DNA of 64,000 nucleotides. Origin: Mesorhizobium loti R88b. Its GTDB lineage: Bacteria > Pseudomonadota > Alphaproteobacteria > Rhizobiales > Rhizobiaceae. Positions 1-10,028 of this stretch are shown one piece after another. The notes beneath the pieces were generated by a model. It did no database searches. It was not told the DNA's origin and saw nothing but the letters and a program-made list of their open reading frames with translations. The DNA lies in NCBI RefSeq assembly GCF_013170845.1, contig NZ_CP033367.1, positions 5,829,001 through 5,893,000 of the forward strand, in the 5' to 3' direction. The translations under genes and the position numbers were made by a program. Position 1 is the first letter of the stretch. Every line of letters starts with the position of its first letter.

Positions 1-1
1 G

Positions 2-334
2 ACATATGTCGGCAAGACACCTTTCATCGCGCCAGAAGTGATGGCGTCCGCATCGGTCGACTACACGTTCCGTGGCGACTGGTATGACGGCATCTCGGTC
101 GGCGGTGGTCTGCGCTATCTCGGATCGTCCTGGGCCGACAACGCGAATACGGCGAAGGTGCCGGCCGTCACGCTCGCCGACCTGAAGCTCGGCTACGAGA
201 AGGAGAATTGGGGCGTCGACCTCAACGTCACCAATCTGTTCAACAAGACCTATGTCGCCAGTTGCCAGACGACGCTGACCTGCTCCTATGGCGAAGGCCG
301 CTCGTTCAAGCTGAAGGTGCACACGACTTGGTAG
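2..334 (+). CDS. TonB-dependent siderophore receptor, C-terminal end (partial)
   Basis: The frame is open from the first bases of the window to a TAG at 332-334, giving the last 110 residues of an outer-membrane receptor. What is seen: alternating amphipathic beta-strand pattern, a NLFNKTY motif typical of the last strands of TonB-dependent barrels, and a C-terminal tryptophan, as outer-membrane proteins usually end in an aromatic residue. The family imports ferric siderophores across the outer membrane using TonB energy. The fhuD- and fhuB-like genes immediately downstream suggest a hydroxamate-type (ferrichrome or ferrioxamine) ligand, but the plug and ligand loops lie outside the window, so the substrate is inferred only from neighbours. 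Confidence 0.85.
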   Translation, partial: TYVGKTPFIAPEVMASASVDYTFRGDWYDGISVGGGLRYLGSSWADNANTAKVPAVTLADLKLGYEKENWGVDLNVTNLFNKTYVASCQTTLTCSYGEGRSFKLKVHTTW

Positions 335-356
335 CCGTGTGCCGAACCCGCCAGCA

Positions 357-1230
357 ATGAAGCACCTGCCCAACAGACGGCAGGTGCTTGCGCTGGCGGC
401 AGCTTCCTTGCTGCCGCCGATCGCAGCCAGGGCTGCGGTAATGCGCGTTGCCGCGATCGACTGGGGGATGTTGGAGACGTTGCTGGCGCTTGGCATCGAA
501 CCCGATGGCGGCGACCGAACTCATCCAGTTCCGCAAGATCGTGGTCGAGCCGGCCGTCCCTCAATCGGTGACCGATCTCGGACTGCGCGGCGCGCCTAAC
601 TACGAGCTGCTGCGCATCATCGCGCCGGACCTGATCGTCATCTCCAATTTCTACGAATACCAGCGTCCGATGCTCGAACGCATCGCGCCGGTCTTTGCGC
701 AACCAGTCTACGAGGCCGGTGTGCCTCCCTACGCGCTCGCCGAGACAGCCACGCTGGCCCTGGGTGAGCAGCTCGGCCGACAGGCGGGGGCGAAGCGTTA
801 CGTCGACGAGACGTCAGCTGAAATTGAAGGCCTTCGTGCCACCTTGCCGCCATCGTCCGGACGACCGGCCTTCGTCATCAGCCTTGGCGACAGCCGGCAC
901 TTTCGCGCTTTCGGCCGCGACGCCATGTTCGGCGATGTGCTCACACGTCTCGGCCTGGCCAATGCCTGGACCGACGAGACAAGCTATAGCGCGGCAGCAC
1001 CCGTGGGGCTGGAGGCACTGGCACGTGTGCCCGAAGCGTCGATCCTGATCGTCCCGCCGCTGCCGGCCGATGTCGGACGTTCGCTTCCGTCCAATGCCTT
1101 GTGGAATGCGCTGCCGGCCGTGCACCGTAACCGTGTCACGGTGCTCGAAGCCATCAACCATTTCGGCTGCTTGCCGTCGGCACGCCGTTTTGCACGCCTG
1201 GCGGCGGCAGCGCTTGCCGCCCATGGCTGA
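357..1230 (+). pseudogene. fhuD: FhuD-like siderophore-binding protein, frameshifted
   Basis: This is a periplasmic iron-siderophore binding protein of the FhuD type, split over two frames. From ATG 357 it reads a signal peptide with a twin-arginine NRRQVLALAAA segment and then the family start RVAAIDWGMLETLLALGIEP. At about 501-504 the reading must move by one base to continue as MAATELIQFRK through to the TGA at 1228-1230. The span is 874 nt, one base more than a multiple of three; removing one C from the CCC at 501-503 restores about 290 residues, a normal FhuD length. The downstream half is intact and shows the expected substrate-binding fold pattern. Either the gene is inactive or the base is a sequencing error. 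It overlaps the next gene, so fhuB translation may depend on it. Confidence 0.8.
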
Positions 1231-3229
1231 GCGCGCAGTCGATCATCGCGCCACGAGAGGCGCCAATCTGTCGCCGATCGCCCTATGGGGCTTCCTGGCG
1301 GCAATGGCGGCGCTGCTGTTCGCATGGCGCCTAGGCATGCAGTGGCCGGCGCCGCCGCCGGGCGACGGCGTCTATCTCGACCATGTCATCCTGTTCTACA
1401 GCACGCTGCCGCGCGCCGCGGTGGCCGTTCTGGCGGGCGCCGTGCTCGGCCTCTCCGGCCTGCTGCTGCAACATGTGCTGCGCAACAAGCTGGCCGAGCC
1501 GTCAACGCTTGGCATTTCGGCCGGCGCGCAACTGGCGATGACGGCAGCCTCGCTCTACGCGCCGTTTTTGATGGAGCGGTCGCAAGGCCTGGTCGCCTTT
1601 GCCGGTGGCACTGCGGCGGTGCTGCTGGTGCTGGGCTTGACGTGGCGGCGCGGGCTCGAGCCGGTCTCCGTCGTGCTGGCCGGCATGATGGTGGCGCTGA
1701 CCGCCAGCTCGATCAGTGCGGCGCTGATCCTCGCCAATGGCGAATATCTGTTCTCGCTGTTCATCTGGGGCGGTGGGTCACTGGTCCAGCAGGATTGGGG
1801 GCCAGCCATCGCGCTTACGGTCAGGTTGGCGGCCGGTGCCGTTGCCGCGCTGATGCTGCTGCGGCCGCTGACCATCCTCGGCCTCGACGATGCCTCGGCG
1901 CGCGGCCTGGGCGTTGCCCGACACTCAAGCCGCCTTCTCGTCATCGCGTTGGCCGTGTGGATGGCGACGAGCGTCGCGGCGGAGGTCGGCGTCATTGGTT
2001 TTATCGGCCTTGCCGCGCCGGCGCTGGCCACGCTTTCCGGCGCACGCACCTTGCGCCAAAAACTGATCGCCGCACCGCTGATCGGCGCCATCCTTTTGTG
2101 GCTGACGGACGGGTTGGTGCAGCTCGCCGCCGGCTCCGGTGGCGAACGCATTCCGACCGGCGCGGGCACAGCGCTTCTCGGTGGCCCGCTGCTACTGTGG
2201 CTGTTGCCACGGCTGCGCATGTTCGAGTGGCCGCATCTCGGCTCGAACGGGGATGCACCGCGCAAAGCCGATCGACCGTGGCTCATCGTTCTGCTCTTGG
2301 TCGTGCTCACCCTTGTTGCCGTCGCGGTGGCGCTGATCGTCGGCCGCGGCCCCACAGGCTGGTCATTCGCCAGCGGTGATTTGCTGACCGATCTCGCCGC
2401 TTGGCGCGCGCCACGCATCGGCGTGGCGGCTGCCGCCGGTGCCATGCTGGCGGCCGCCGGGGTGGTCATCCAGCGGGTCACCGGCAATCCGCTGGCAAGT
2501 CCCGAAGTGCTTGGTGTCGGCACCGGCGCCGGCGCCGGCCTGACCGTCGTGCTGGTGGTCAGCGCCACAGCCGGGCTCGGCTGGCAGCTGGCCGGCTCGG
2601 CCCTGGGCTCGCTGGCGGCATTGATCGCCATGCTGGCCATCGCCGCGCGAGCGAAATTCGGTGCCGAGCGCCTGCTGCTTGCCGGCATCGCCATGAGCGC
2701 GCTGTACAGTGCCGCGATCACCGCGACGATCGCGATGGGCAACGCGCAGTCCTACGTCCTGCTGCGCTGGCTGAGTGGCTCGATAGGTCAAGCAACCGCC
2801 ATGGACGCATCGGTTGCGCTGGCCTGCCTGTTGCCGCTGACGCTGCCGCTGTTTCTGGCGGCCCGCTGGCTCGACATCCTGCCGCTAGGGTCCGTCAGCG
2901 CTCGCGGGCTTGGCGTGCCGGTCGCCGGCGGGCGGCTGACGCTGATCCTTGTCGCCGCGCTGCTGACCGCACTGTCAGCCATGGTCGTCGGGCCGTTGAG
3001 CTTCGTCGGCCTGATCGCGCCGCATCTTGCCCGGCTCATCGGGTTCTCCCGCGCTCGGGTTCATCTCGCTGGCGCGATGCTTCTGGGCGCCTTGCTGATG
3101 ACCGTCTCGGACTGGCTGTCGCGTATGGCGGCCTTTCCCTACGAACTGCCCGCCGGCCTGTTCGCCTCGCTGCTCGGCGGGCCGTATCTCGTCTACCTAC
3201 TTGCCAGGGGTGTGCCGCGCCAAGGCTGA
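1223..3229 (+). CDS. fhuB: FhuB-type siderophore ABC transporter permease (fused double domain)
   Basis: The product is a 668-residue inner-membrane permease made of two FecCD-type halves in one chain, as in FhuB (about 660 residues). Each half carries the ATPase-coupling loop: [13 protein letters not shown] near residue 253 and [14 protein letters not shown] near residue 586. Long hydrophobic segments are spread over the whole length, as expected for about 20 membrane helices. I chose ATG 1223, which overlaps the stop of the binding-protein gene; the frame stays open further upstream but that part only shadows fhuD. It would import ferric hydroxamates with FhuD and an ATPase. No fhuC follows within the locus, so the ATPase is either upstream of the window or elsewhere. 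Confidence 0.92.
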   Translation: MAERAVDHRATRGANLSPIALWGFLAAMAALLFAWRLGMQWPAPPPGDGVYLDHVILFYSTLPRAAVAVLAGAVLGLSGLLLQHVLRNKLAEPSTLGISAGAQLAMTAASLYAPFLMERSQGLVAFAGGTAAVLLVLGLTWRRGLEPVSVVLAGMMVALTASSISAALILANGEYLFSLFIWGGGSLVQQDWGPAIALTVRLAAGAVAALMLLRPLTILGLDDASARGLGVARHSSRLLVIALAVWMATSVAAEVGVIGFIGLAAPALATLSGARTLRQKLIAAPLIGAILLWLTDGLVQLAAGSGGERIPTGAGTALLGGPLLLWLLPRLRMFEWPHLGSNGDAPRKADRPWLIVLLLVVLTLVAVAVALIVGRGPTGWSFASGDLLTDLAAWRAPRIGVAAAAGAMLAAAGVVIQRVTGNPLASPEVLGVGTGAGAGLTVVLVVSATAGLGWQLAGSALGSLAALIAMLAIAARAKFGAERLLLAGIAMSALYSAAITATIAMGNAQSYVLLRWLSGSIGQATAMDASVALACLLPLTLPLFLAARWLDILPLGSVSARGLGVPVAGGRLTLILVAALLTALSAMVVGPLSFVGLIAPHLARLIGFSRARVHLAGAMLLGALLMTVSDWLSRMAAFPYELPAGLFASLLGGPYLVYLLARGVPRQG

Positions 3230-3410
3230 CAAAGCTGGTGCGGCGTGCCTCCGGGGCAAGCTTGAGTTCCCGAAGCCGGCGCGGGACTGTGGATCGAGTT
3301 CTGCAACAACCAAACGGAGACCTTGCCCGTGGGCCAAATCCGTCCGACACCTCATTGCAACAACGGAATCACCGCGCACCAGCAGCCGGGCGATCTCATG
3401 AATGGAGCTG

Positions 3411-3459
3411 GAGCATGATCCCGAAAAGTGGGAATCGGTTTTCGGACAAGATCATGCTC
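3411..3459. repeat. Palindromic intergenic repeat (rhizobial type)
   Basis: A 49-bp imperfect palindrome. The outer arms GAGCATGATC (3411-3420) and GATCATGCTC (3450-3459) are exact reverse complements, and inside them CCGAAAA (3421-3427) pairs with TTTTCGG (3439-3445). From memory this matches a short palindromic element dispersed between genes in Mesorhizobium and other Rhizobiales. It ends 15 bases before the anmK ATG, so a transcript from upstream would carry a stable hairpin just ahead of the ribosome site. Confidence 0.8.
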
Positions 3460-3474
3460 AATAAGGAAACGACC

Positions 3475-4590
3475 ATGGAACCAATCTGGGCCGTCGGGCT
3501 GATGACCGGGACGGTGCTTGACGGGAATATCGACGTCGCGCTGATCAAGACAGATGGCGAGCGGATCGATGATTTCGGCACCTACCGGCTGATGCCTTAT
3601 CCCCCGTCGATCCGCTCCCTGCTGGAAGAGACGCTGAAACAGGCGCGGGCCTGGAACTTTGTCGGGCCGGAACCGGCAATCTTCGCTGAGGCCGAGGAAG
3701 CGCTGACGCGGGCGCAGTCGGCGGCGGTCAGGGTATTGGTCGAAGGCCACGGGATGACGATGGCCGATATCGGCGTGGTCGGCTTCCACGGCCAGACAGT
3801 GCTGCATCGCGCGCCGCAACCCGGACGGATTGGCCAGACCCGGCAGCTCGGCGACGGCGAGCTGATGCACGCGCTATTGGGCACCAAGGTCGCCTACGAC
3901 TTCCGCTCCGCCGACGTTCGCGCCGGCGGACAGGGCGCGCCCCTGGCTGCTGTCTATCACACCGCGCTGATGCGCAGCGCCAGCGCCAGCGGCGAGGTGG
4001 CCGTGCTCAATCTCGGCGGCGTCGCCAACATCACCTGGTGGGACGGCGCCGACAATGTCGTCGCCTTCGACACCGGGCCCGCCAACGCACCGCTCAACGA
4101 TTTCATCAAGTCGAAGGGGCTCGGCGAAATGGATCGCGACGGCGCGCTTGGCCGCGCGGGAACCGTCGACGAAGCCCGGCTCGCCAAGCTGCTGCAACAC
4201 CCCTATCTCAGCAAGCCCTACCCCAAATCACTGGACCGTTTCGACTTCGGTGCCGCCATGGCGGACGGCCTCAACACCGAGGACGGTGCGGCCTTGCTCA
4301 CCGCCTTCACCGCCTCAGCCGTCGGCAAGGCACTTGACCTCTTGCCACACCGGCCGAAAAAGCTGGTGGTCAGCGGCGGCGGCCGACATAACCCGACAAT
4401 GATGTCCATGCTCGCGAGCCGCGCCGGCGTCGAGGTGGTGCAGGCGGAAAGCCTCGGCTGGAGCGGCGACGCTGTCGAGGCCGAGTGTTTTGCCTTCCTC
4501 GCGGTTCGCGTGCTGCGCGGCCTGCCGATCAGTTTTCCAAGCACCACCGGCGCGCCGCAGCCGATGCGTGGCGGAAAGCTCGCCAGTTAG
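3475..4590 (+). CDS. anmK: Anhydro-N-acetylmuramic acid kinase
   Basis: AnmK phosphorylates and opens 1,6-anhydro-MurNAc from cell-wall turnover to give MurNAc-6-phosphate, a cytosolic step of peptidoglycan recycling. The 371 residues match the family length. The N-terminal phosphate-binding segment [17 protein letters not shown] is the family hallmark (usually GLMSGTSLDGID). Further on are the hexokinase-fold strands [10 protein letters not shown] and [11 protein letters not shown] with DTGPAN, and near the C terminus [15 protein letters not shown] chose ATG 3475, behind AAGGAAAC; an in-frame ATG at 3454 lies inside the palindromic repeat and would add seven residues. The gene stands alone; its stop overlaps the convergent acetyltransferase by four bases. 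Confidence 0.93.
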   Translation: MEPIWAVGLMTGTVLDGNIDVALIKTDGERIDDFGTYRLMPYPPSIRSLLEETLKQARAWNFVGPEPAIFAEAEEALTRAQSAAVRVLVEGHGMTMADIGVVGFHGQTVLHRAPQPGRIGQTRQLGDGELMHALLGTKVAYDFRSADVRAGGQGAPLAAVYHTALMRSASASGEVAVLNLGGVANITWWDGADNVVAFDTGPANAPLNDFIKSKGLGEMDRDGALGRAGTVDEARLAKLLQHPYLSKPYPKSLDRFDFGAAMADGLNTEDGAALLTAFTASAVGKALDLLPHRPKKLVVSGGGRHNPTMMSMLASRAGVEVVQAESLGWSGDAVEAECFAFLAVRVLRGLPISFPSTTGAPQPMRGGKLAS

Positions 4591-5015
4591 ACCAGCGACA
4601 GTTTCTTCTGCAGGAAAATGCGGCTGCGGCCGACCGGGAAATCGGCCAGCGCGCCGAAGGGCTGATAGCCCTGACGCTGGTAGACCTTGGCGGCGTTTGG
4701 ATTGAAGGTGTCGATCCAGGCGTTTTGGCAGCCGCGTGCCACAGCTTGCTGTTCGGCTGCGGCCAGCATCTGACCTGCCATATGCTGGCCGCGCAACCGC
4801 TCATCGACCCACAGCCATTGCACGTAGAGCCAGCCCCACGCCGTGTAACCCGAAATCCCGGCAACGACCGCGCCATCCTCGTCGCGCACGAACACCGCCA
4901 GCGCTTTTCTTTCCGACGCGCCGACATCGCCGTCGTTGAAGGCCGTCAGCTGTTCGCTGAGAAAGGCGAGGTCTTCCGGCAAGGGATTTGCCGTTGTTTC
5001 GAGGGTCGTGTTCAT
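4587..5015 (-). CDS. GNAT-family N-acetyltransferase
   Basis: A 142-residue single-domain acetyltransferase. The order of elements is typical of GNAT: a middle strand [21 protein letters not shown] containing the acetyl-CoA pyrophosphate loop (R-G-Q-H-M-A, the Q/RxxGxG/A region), then the helix [10 protein letters not shown], the strand [19 protein letters not shown] with the family YxxxGF-like end, and a short C-terminal strand. The acceptor substrate cannot be told. It lies 65 bases downstream of dctD on the same strand and could be read through from dctBD, but no functional link to dicarboxylate transport is evident. It converges on anmK with a four-base overlap. Confidence 0.85.
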   Translation of the reverse strand: MNTTLETTANPLPEDLAFLSEQLTAFNDGDVGASERKALAVFVRDEDGAVVAGISGYTAWGWLYVQWLWVDERLRGQHMAGQMLAAAEQQAVARGCQNAWIDTFNPNAAKVYQRQGYQPFGALADFPVGRSRIFLQKKLSLV

Positions 5016-5080
5016 GGCTCTTTCCGGAAAGCTCAGCTGGATGGGATGAAGCGATACGAAGCGTAAGGTTCTCGCGCAAT

Positions 5081-6466
5081 CTATGTCTGCTCTCGAACAG
5101 GGTTCGGATCGCCGCTGTTGCGGAATTCGGATGCGGCAATGCCGTAGCGCTTGAGCTTGTCGTAAAACGTCTTGCGCGGCACGCCGAGGGCGTCGATGGC
5201 ACCGCGCACATCGCCGCCATGGTCGCGCAGCGCGTCGCGGATGAGTTGCGCCTCGTAGTGGCCCACGCGCGCCGGCAGCGAGCCTGCAGGCTCCGGCGAT
5301 TGCGGTGAGACCGCCTTCGTCTCGTCGTCCGGGCCAAGACCGAGCGCGACGCGATCGGCGAAATGCGCGAGCTCGCGCACATTGCCCGGCCAGGCATGCG
5401 ACTGGAGATGATCGCTGACGGCGGCGTTCACCTTGGCGACAGGCCGGCCGAAGCGTTCCGCCGCCTTGCCGAGGAAATGCCCGAACAGCATCGGGATATC
5501 GCCGCGCCGTTCGCGCAAAGGCGGAATGCGCAACGTCACCACATTGAGGCGAAAATAGAGATCCTCGCGAAAATCGCCGCGCTGGTCCGGCCGTCCGAGA
5601 TCGACTTTGGTTGCCGCGACAACCCGCAAATCGATACGCCTGATATCGTTGGAGCCAAGCGGGGTGAGGCTGCGCGTCTCGAGCACCCGCAGCAGCTTGA
5701 CCTGGAGGGCCGGCGGCATGGATTCGATCTCGTCGAGGAACAGCGTGCCGCCGCTGGAATGCTCGATGCGGCCGATGCGTCGCCGTTGCGCGCCGGTGAA
5801 CGCGCCGGCCTCATGGCCGAACAGTTCGCTTTCGATGACGGTCTCCGGCAGAGCGCCGCAGTTCAACGCCACGAAGGGTTTGGCCCGGCGCCGGCCCCAC
5901 CTGTGCAAGAGGTCTGCCACCACTTCCTTGCCGGTTCCCGTCTCGCCTTCCACGAGCACGTCGACATCCATGTCGGCGATCTGTCGCAAGGTTTCGCGCA
6001 GCCGGTGGATGGCAGGCGCCTCGCCGATCAGCGGCAGGCCGTCGGCGGCCAGTGCGGCGGCTTCGCGCAGTCGCCGGTTCTCCATCACCAGCCGCCGCTT
6101 CTCGCTCGCCCGTTTCAGTGCCTCGACAAGGCGATCACCGGCATAGGGTTTCGGGATGAAATCGTAGACGCCGTCCTTGAGCGCGGCCACGGCAAGATCA
6201 ACATCGCCGTGCCCAGTGACCAGGATCACCGGTATGTCGGGGTCGATTGCCTTGATGCGGTCGAAGAGCTGCAGCCCGTTCATGCCCGGCATGCGGATGT
6301 CGCTGACGACGACGCCGTCGAAATTCCGGTCTACGATGGCAAGGGCTGCCTCGGCGGCATCGCGCGCGACCACCGTGAAGCCGGCAAGCTCGAGCAATTG
6401 CGTGGTGGCGTGCAAAAGGTCGGCATCATCGTCGACGAGCGCCACCAGCCCTGATCCCTGCGTCAT
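5081..6466 (-). CDS. dctD: DctD, sigma-54-dependent C4-dicarboxylate response regulator
   Basis: A 461-residue NtrC-class activator. Residues 1-120 are a receiver domain with the acidic pocket VDDDAD and phospho-acceptor Asp56 (SDIRMPG). The AAA+ domain has Walker A GETGTGKE (about 174-181), the sigma-54-contacting GAFTGA loop (221-226) and Walker B TLFLDE (241-246). The C terminus (about 415-450) is a Fis-type helix-turn-helix. DctD, phosphorylated by DctB, activates the sigma-54 promoter of dctA. Its ATG overlaps the dctB stop (ATGA at 6463-6466), so the two genes are co-transcribed and translationally coupled. The matching DctD palindrome and -24/-12 promoter are present in front of dctA, which makes the assignment specific rather than only family level. 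Confidence 0.95.
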   Translation of the reverse strand: MTQGSGLVALVDDDADLLHATTQLLELAGFTVVARDAAEAALAIVDRNFDGVVVSDIRMPGMNGLQLFDRIKAIDPDIPVILVTGHGDVDLAVAALKDGVYDFIPKPYAGDRLVEALKRASEKRRLVMENRRLREAAALAADGLPLIGEAPAIHRLRETLRQIADMDVDVLVEGETGTGKEVVADLLHRWGRRRAKPFVALNCGALPETVIESELFGHEAGAFTGAQRRRIGRIEHSSGGTLFLDEIESMPPALQVKLLRVLETRSLTPLGSNDIRRIDLRVVAATKVDLGRPDQRGDFREDLYFRLNVVTLRIPPLRERRGDIPMLFGHFLGKAAERFGRPVAKVNAAVSDHLQSHAWPGNVRELAHFADRVALGLGPDDETKAVSPQSPEPAGSLPARVGHYEAQLIRDALRDHGGDVRGAIDALGVPRKTFYDKLKRYGIAASEFRNSGDPNPVREQT

Positions 6467-8349
6467 TCAATTCGCCTCAAATCGATGGTGAAGGAAGCGC
6501 CGCTGGTGCTGTCGGGATCGAGCTGCAAGGTGCCGCCCAATTCCTGGGCGATTTCCTGCGAGATCACCAGCCCGAGGCCGAGCCCCTTCTCCTTGGTGGT
6601 CTGGAACGGCATGAACAGATTGGCGGCCGCCTCCGGTCCGAGGCCGGGACCGTTGTCGCGCACCGAAATCAGCACCCGGTCGTCGTGCTCGGCGAGTCCA
6701 ATCTCGATGCGGGGATCGGGCTGGTCCTTCATGGCATCCAGTGCGTTCTGCAACAGGTTGACGAGGATCTGCTCCAGCCGGATGCGGCTCGCCATCACCA
6801 TCGGCGAGGCGCTGCCGCGCGGCTTGACGATGGTGACGCCGGAATCGCGGATGCGGCCGGAGAGCAACGACAGCGCGCCGTCGATCGCCTCGCGTACCGG
6901 TAGTGGCGAAGCGGCCACGCCCGGGCGGCGGGCGAAGGTGCGCAAGGTGTTGGTGATGGCGCCGATGCGTTCGGTCATCGAGACAATCGAGGTCAGATTG
7001 CCGCTCGCCGGCTCGGTCTTGCCGCCTTCGAGAAAGCGGCCGGCATTCTCGGCATAGGTGCGGATCGCGGCGACCGGCTGGTTGATCTCATGCGCCACGC
7101 CGGCCGCGATCTGGCCGAGGATGGACAGCCGATTGGCCTGGGCGAGATCGTCGCGCAACCGACGGACCTTGGCCTCGGCGCTTTCACGCTCGGCGATTTC
7201 GCCGGCGAGTGCCGTATTGGAGCGCGTCAGTTCGGCCGTTCGCGTGCTGACCCGGCTTTCCAGTTCGGCATTCATGCGCGCCAGCGCGTCCTGCCGCAGC
7301 CGGCGTGTACGGCGGCGGCGGGTGAGCACGTAGGCAAGCAAGCCGGTCAGCAGCAGCCCAAGCAGCGTCGTCAGCCGCGCCGTGTTGGCCGCGGACGAGA
7401 GAGCAGCGTCGGCGGGCGTCAAGAGCCAGAGACGCCAGCCGGGGACCGCACCCGGCAAGTCCTGCACCACCTCGACGAACTGGCGCGGCTTGCCGGAGCT
7501 GTCGATCGTCGCCAGGCCGTCGCCGGCACCGCGCCGTATCGGCAGGGGTTCAAACGCGGCGTCCGTCAATTGCAGTTGCTCATGGGCAGCGGCGGCGTCT
7601 TCGGCGGAGAGCGGCGCCAGCGCGTGAAACCGCCATTCGGGCTGGCTGGTGGCGAGTACCACGCCGCGTTCGTCGGTGACGAAAACGAGGAACCCGCTGG
7701 AGCGCCAATTGGCTTCGACGCCGTCGAGTTCGACCTTCAACACCGCGACGCCCAGCGGCTTGCCGTTGTCGTCGACGCGGCTCGAAAGATAGAGTCCCGG
7801 CCGGCCGCTGATCGTGCCGAGGCCATACTGGCTGGCAGAGCCCTTCGCCAGCGCCTCGTTGAAATAGTGGCGGAAATTATAGTCGATGCCGACAAAGCTC
7901 GTCGGCTCACCGGCATTGCTGGCCGATATCGCGATGCCCGCCGTATCGATGACATAGATGGCGGACGCCGAGGCGTCGCCGGCAATCGCCTTGAGCTTGT
8001 CGTTGAGGGCCGCTTCCTGCATCGTTCCGGCCCGGCGCAGCGCCCCGCGCACAGCATCGTCGCGGGACAGCACCAATGGCACCAGGCGCTGCTTTTCGAT
8101 TTCGCCGGTCAGGGTTCCCGCCGCCAGCGGCAGAGCGGCAAGCGCTGTGTCGCGAAGATCGTCGGCCGCCTGGCCGGAGGCTATGCGCCCGGCAATGGCG
8201 ATGGCGCCAGCCAGGATCGCAAGCGCGATGAGGACGATAAGCCAGCGGCCATCGCGCAGCCGGCCAACCGCCTCGCGCAGCAAGTCACGACCGGACCCGC
8301 TATCGGTGCCAGCTTGCGTCGTCTGCCCTCTCCCTTTTCTCTGGCGCAA
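6463..8349 (-). CDS. dctB: DctB, C4-dicarboxylate sensor histidine kinase
   Basis: A sensor kinase of about 628 residues: an N-terminal membrane helix (about 35-55), a long periplasmic region of roughly 270 residues that in DctB folds as a double PAS/Cache dicarboxylate sensor, a second membrane helix near 330-345, a coiled linker, the HisKA box [14 protein letters not shown] with the phosphorylated His near 420, and an HATPase domain with [10 protein letters not shown] (N box), VRDNGPGLG (G1) and GLGLGLVIS (G2). It senses succinate, malate or fumarate and phosphorylates DctD. The longest frame begins at a TTG (8347-8349) with no clear ribosome site; a TTG about 22 codons in is an alternative, so the exact start is uncertain. 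Transcription diverges from dctA. Confidence 0.94.
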   Translation of the reverse strand: MRQRKGRGQTTQAGTDSGSGRDLLREAVGRLRDGRWLIVLIALAILAGAIAIAGRIASGQAADDLRDTALAALPLAAGTLTGEIEKQRLVPLVLSRDDAVRGALRRAGTMQEAALNDKLKAIAGDASASAIYVIDTAGIAISASNAGEPTSFVGIDYNFRHYFNEALAKGSASQYGLGTISGRPGLYLSSRVDDNGKPLGVAVLKVELDGVEANWRSSGFLVFVTDERGVVLATSQPEWRFHALAPLSAEDAAAAHEQLQLTDAAFEPLPIRRGAGDGLATIDSSGKPRQFVEVVQDLPGAVPGWRLWLLTPADAALSSAANTARLTTLLGLLLTGLLAYVLTRRRRTRRLRQDALARMNAELESRVSTRTAELTRSNTALAGEIAERESAEAKVRRLRDDLAQANRLSILGQIAAGVAHEINQPVAAIRTYAENAGRFLEGGKTEPASGNLTSIVSMTERIGAITNTLRTFARRPGVAASPLPVREAIDGALSLLSGRIRDSGVTIVKPRGSASPMVMASRIRLEQILVNLLQNALDAMKDQPDPRIEIGLAEHDDRVLISVRDNGPGLGPEAAANLFMPFQTTKEKGLGLGLVISQEIAQELGGTLQLDPDSTSGASFTIDLRRIE

Positions 8350-8355
8350 TTCCGG

Positions 8356-8367
8356 GCGGAAAACCGC
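8356..8367. promoter_or_regulatory. Possible weak DctD-like half sites near the dctB start
   Basis: A short palindrome GCGG-AAAA-CCGC just upstream of the dctB frame resembles the core of the strong DctD palindrome at 8442-8461 but lacks its outer TGTG/CACA arms. It could give feedback on dctBD. It may also be chance in GC-rich DNA. Confidence 0.3.
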
Positions 8368-8411
8368 TCACACTTTTCCTGGAATTGCTTTAGCGGCCTC
8401 GCCGCCACTCT

Positions 8412-8430
8412 AATGCGAAATTCCGCCCAG
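8412..8430 (+). promoter_or_regulatory. Second, weaker DctD binding site
   Basis: The sequence TGCGAAATTCCGC (8414-8426) is a degenerate copy of the DctD palindrome, about 30 bases upstream of the strong site. Rhizobial dctA promoters are known to carry two tandem DctD sites, one weaker, that bind cooperatively. The assignment rests on that arrangement and on the sequence resemblance. Confidence 0.65.
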
Positions 8431-8441
8431 GCAAACGTTTC

Positions 8442-8461
8442 GTGTGCGGAAATCCGCACAC
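8442..8461 (+). promoter_or_regulatory. DctD upstream activating sequence
   Basis: A perfect inverted repeat, GTGTGCGGA-AA-TCCGCACAC, centred about 72 bases upstream of the sigma-54 -24/-12 element of dctA. It matches the well-known rhizobial DctD box. The position suits an enhancer-type activator that loops to RNA polymerase. Confidence 0.9.
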
Positions 8462-8522
8462 GCATTTAGCCCTGGACCTCGCAAAAGGGCCGAAATGTGG
8501 GGATTCCGGCCTTTCTCCGATC

Positions 8523-8538
8523 TGGCACAGCGCTTGCA
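8523..8538 (+). promoter_or_regulatory. Sigma-54 promoter of dctA
   Basis: TGGCAC (8523-8528), a five-base spacer, and TTGCA (8534-8538) match the -24/-12 consensus TGGCAC-N5-TTGCW exactly, with GG and GC at the required spacing. It lies about 90 bases ahead of the dctA ATG and downstream of the DctD sites. Confidence 0.95.
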
Positions 8539-8628
8539 AAACTCCTTGCTAGCGGCGGGCAACCGGAACGCCGCGATGGGAGAAGTCACGCAGGGCGGGT
8601 TCCGTCCATCCGGCCAGGGAGAGTTTTC

Positions 8629-9957
8629 ATGCAGATCGCAGACCAATCCGGCGCGCCCGCCGCGCAGCGCAAGCCCCTCTATGCCCAACTCTATGTGCAG
8701 GTGCTGGTGGCAATCACCGTCGGCATCCTGCTCGGCCACTACTATCCATCGATCGGCGAGAGCATGAAGCCGCTCGGCGACGCCTTCATCAAGCTGGTCA
8801 AGATGATCATCGCCCCGGTCATCTTCCTGACAGTCGCGACCGGGATCGCCGGCATGAGCGACCTGCAAAAGGTCGGCCGCGTCGCCGGCAAGGCGATGCT
8901 CTACTTCCTCACTTTCTCGACGCTGGCGCTGATCATCGGCCTTATCGTCGCCAATGTCGTGCAGCCGGGCGCCGGCTTCAACATCGACCCGGCGACGCTC
9001 GACGCCTCGACCGTCAACACCTACGCCGCCAAGGCACATGACCAGTCGGTCACCGGCTTCCTGATGAACATCATCCCCGGCACGATCGTCGGCGCCTTCG
9101 CCGATGGCGACATATTGCAGGTTCTGTTCTTCTCGGTGCTGTTCGGCATCGCACTGGCGCTGGTCGGCGACAAGGGCGCACCGGTGCTCAACTTCCTGCA
9201 GGCGCTGATGGCGCCGATGTTCAAGCTGGTCAGCGTGCTGATGAAGGCAGCCCCCATCGGCGCTTTCGGCGCCATGGCCTTCACCATCGGCAAATACGGC
9301 ATCGGCTCGGTCATCAACCTCGCCATGCTGGTCGGCACCTTCTACGCCACCTCGTTTCTGTTCGTGTTCGTCGTGCTGGGTGCCGTCTGCCGCTACAACG
9401 GCTTCTCCATCCTGTCCCTGATCCGCTACATCAAGGAAGAGCTGCTGCTGGTGCTGGGCACCTCCTCTTCGGAAGCAGCCCTGCCCTCGCTGATGGAGAA
9501 GATGGAGAAGGCCGGTGCCAAGCGCTCGGTGGTCGGCCTGGTCATCCCGACCGGCTATTCCTTCAACCTCGACGGCACCAACATCTACATGACTCTTGCG
9601 GCGCTGTTCATCGCGCAGGCGACGAACATCCATCTCTCGATCGGCGACCAGATCCTGCTGCTGCTGGTGGCGATGCTCTCGTCCAAGGGTGCCGCAGGCA
9701 TCACCGGGGCCGGCTTCATCACGCTCGCCGCCACGCTTTCGGTCGTGCCATCGGTGCCGGTCGCCGGCATGGCGCTGATCCTCGGTGTCGACCGCTTCAT
9801 GTCGGAATGCCGGGCACTGACCAACTTCATCGGCAACGCCGTCGCCACGCTGGTTGTCGCCCGCTGGGAAGGCGAGCTCGACGAGGCGAAGCTGGCGAGA
9901 GCCTTGGCTGGAACAGCCGACGACAGCCTGCCGGCGGATGTCGTTCCCGCCGAGTAA
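8629..9957 (+). CDS. dctA: DctA, C4-dicarboxylate:cation symporter
   Basis: DctA imports succinate, fumarate and malate across the inner membrane by ion symport (SLC1/DAACS family); in rhizobia it feeds bacteroids in the nodule. The 442 residues match the family. Visible hallmarks are the N-terminal helix [20 protein letters not shown], the reentrant-loop serine-rich segment [10 protein letters not shown], the helix [21 protein letters not shown] with the conserved NLDGT turn, and the second hairpin [15 protein letters not shown] chose ATG 8629 after CAGGGAGAG; the frame is open further upstream only because it runs through the promoter. The gene is monocistronic, bounded by the sigma-54 promoter and the terminator at 9983-10018. 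Confidence 0.97.
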   Translation: MQIADQSGAPAAQRKPLYAQLYVQVLVAITVGILLGHYYPSIGESMKPLGDAFIKLVKMIIAPVIFLTVATGIAGMSDLQKVGRVAGKAMLYFLTFSTLALIIGLIVANVVQPGAGFNIDPATLDASTVNTYAAKAHDQSVTGFLMNIIPGTIVGAFADGDILQVLFFSVLFGIALALVGDKGAPVLNFLQALMAPMFKLVSVLMKAAPIGAFGAMAFTIGKYGIGSVINLAMLVGTFYATSFLFVFVVLGAVCRYNGFSILSLIRYIKEELLLVLGTSSSEAALPSLMEKMEKAGAKRSVVGLVIPTGYSFNLDGTNIYMTLAALFIAQATNIHLSIGDQILLLLVAMLSSKGAAGITGAGFITLAATLSVVPSVPVAGMALILGVDRFMSECRALTNFIGNAVATLVVARWEGELDEAKLARALAGTADDSLPADVVPAE

Positions 9958-9982
9958 TCCGCGCGATCGCATGGCAATGCAA

Positions 9983-10018
9983 ATGGCCGGAGGCAGCGAT
10001 GCCTCCGGCCATTTTTTT
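9983..10018. terminator. Strong intrinsic terminator, dctA / ROK-kinase operon boundary
   Basis: A 13-bp perfect stem (9983-9995 with 10000-10012) and a four-base loop, followed by a run of Ts from 10012 to 10018 on the plus strand. It ends dctA. The stem starts with A-rich sequence on the left (CAAATGG), so it may also slow leftward transcription arriving from the convergent sugar operon. Confidence 0.92.
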
Positions 10019-10028
10019 ACATGACGTG

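Noticed and set aside
1285..2742. Two long open frames (plus 1285-2379 and minus 1555-2742) inside fhuB
   Set aside because: Both are shadows of the permease frame, which has clear FecCD motifs in both halves.
7090..8469. A 459-codon plus-strand open frame across dctB
   Set aside because: Antisense shadow; it would read through the DctD sites and has no recognisable domain.
8410..9972. A 520-codon minus-strand open frame across dctA
   Set aside because: Antisense shadow of dctA; the translation is low-complexity (Asp, His, Gln, Arg rich) and the true gene has perfect family motifs and promoter.
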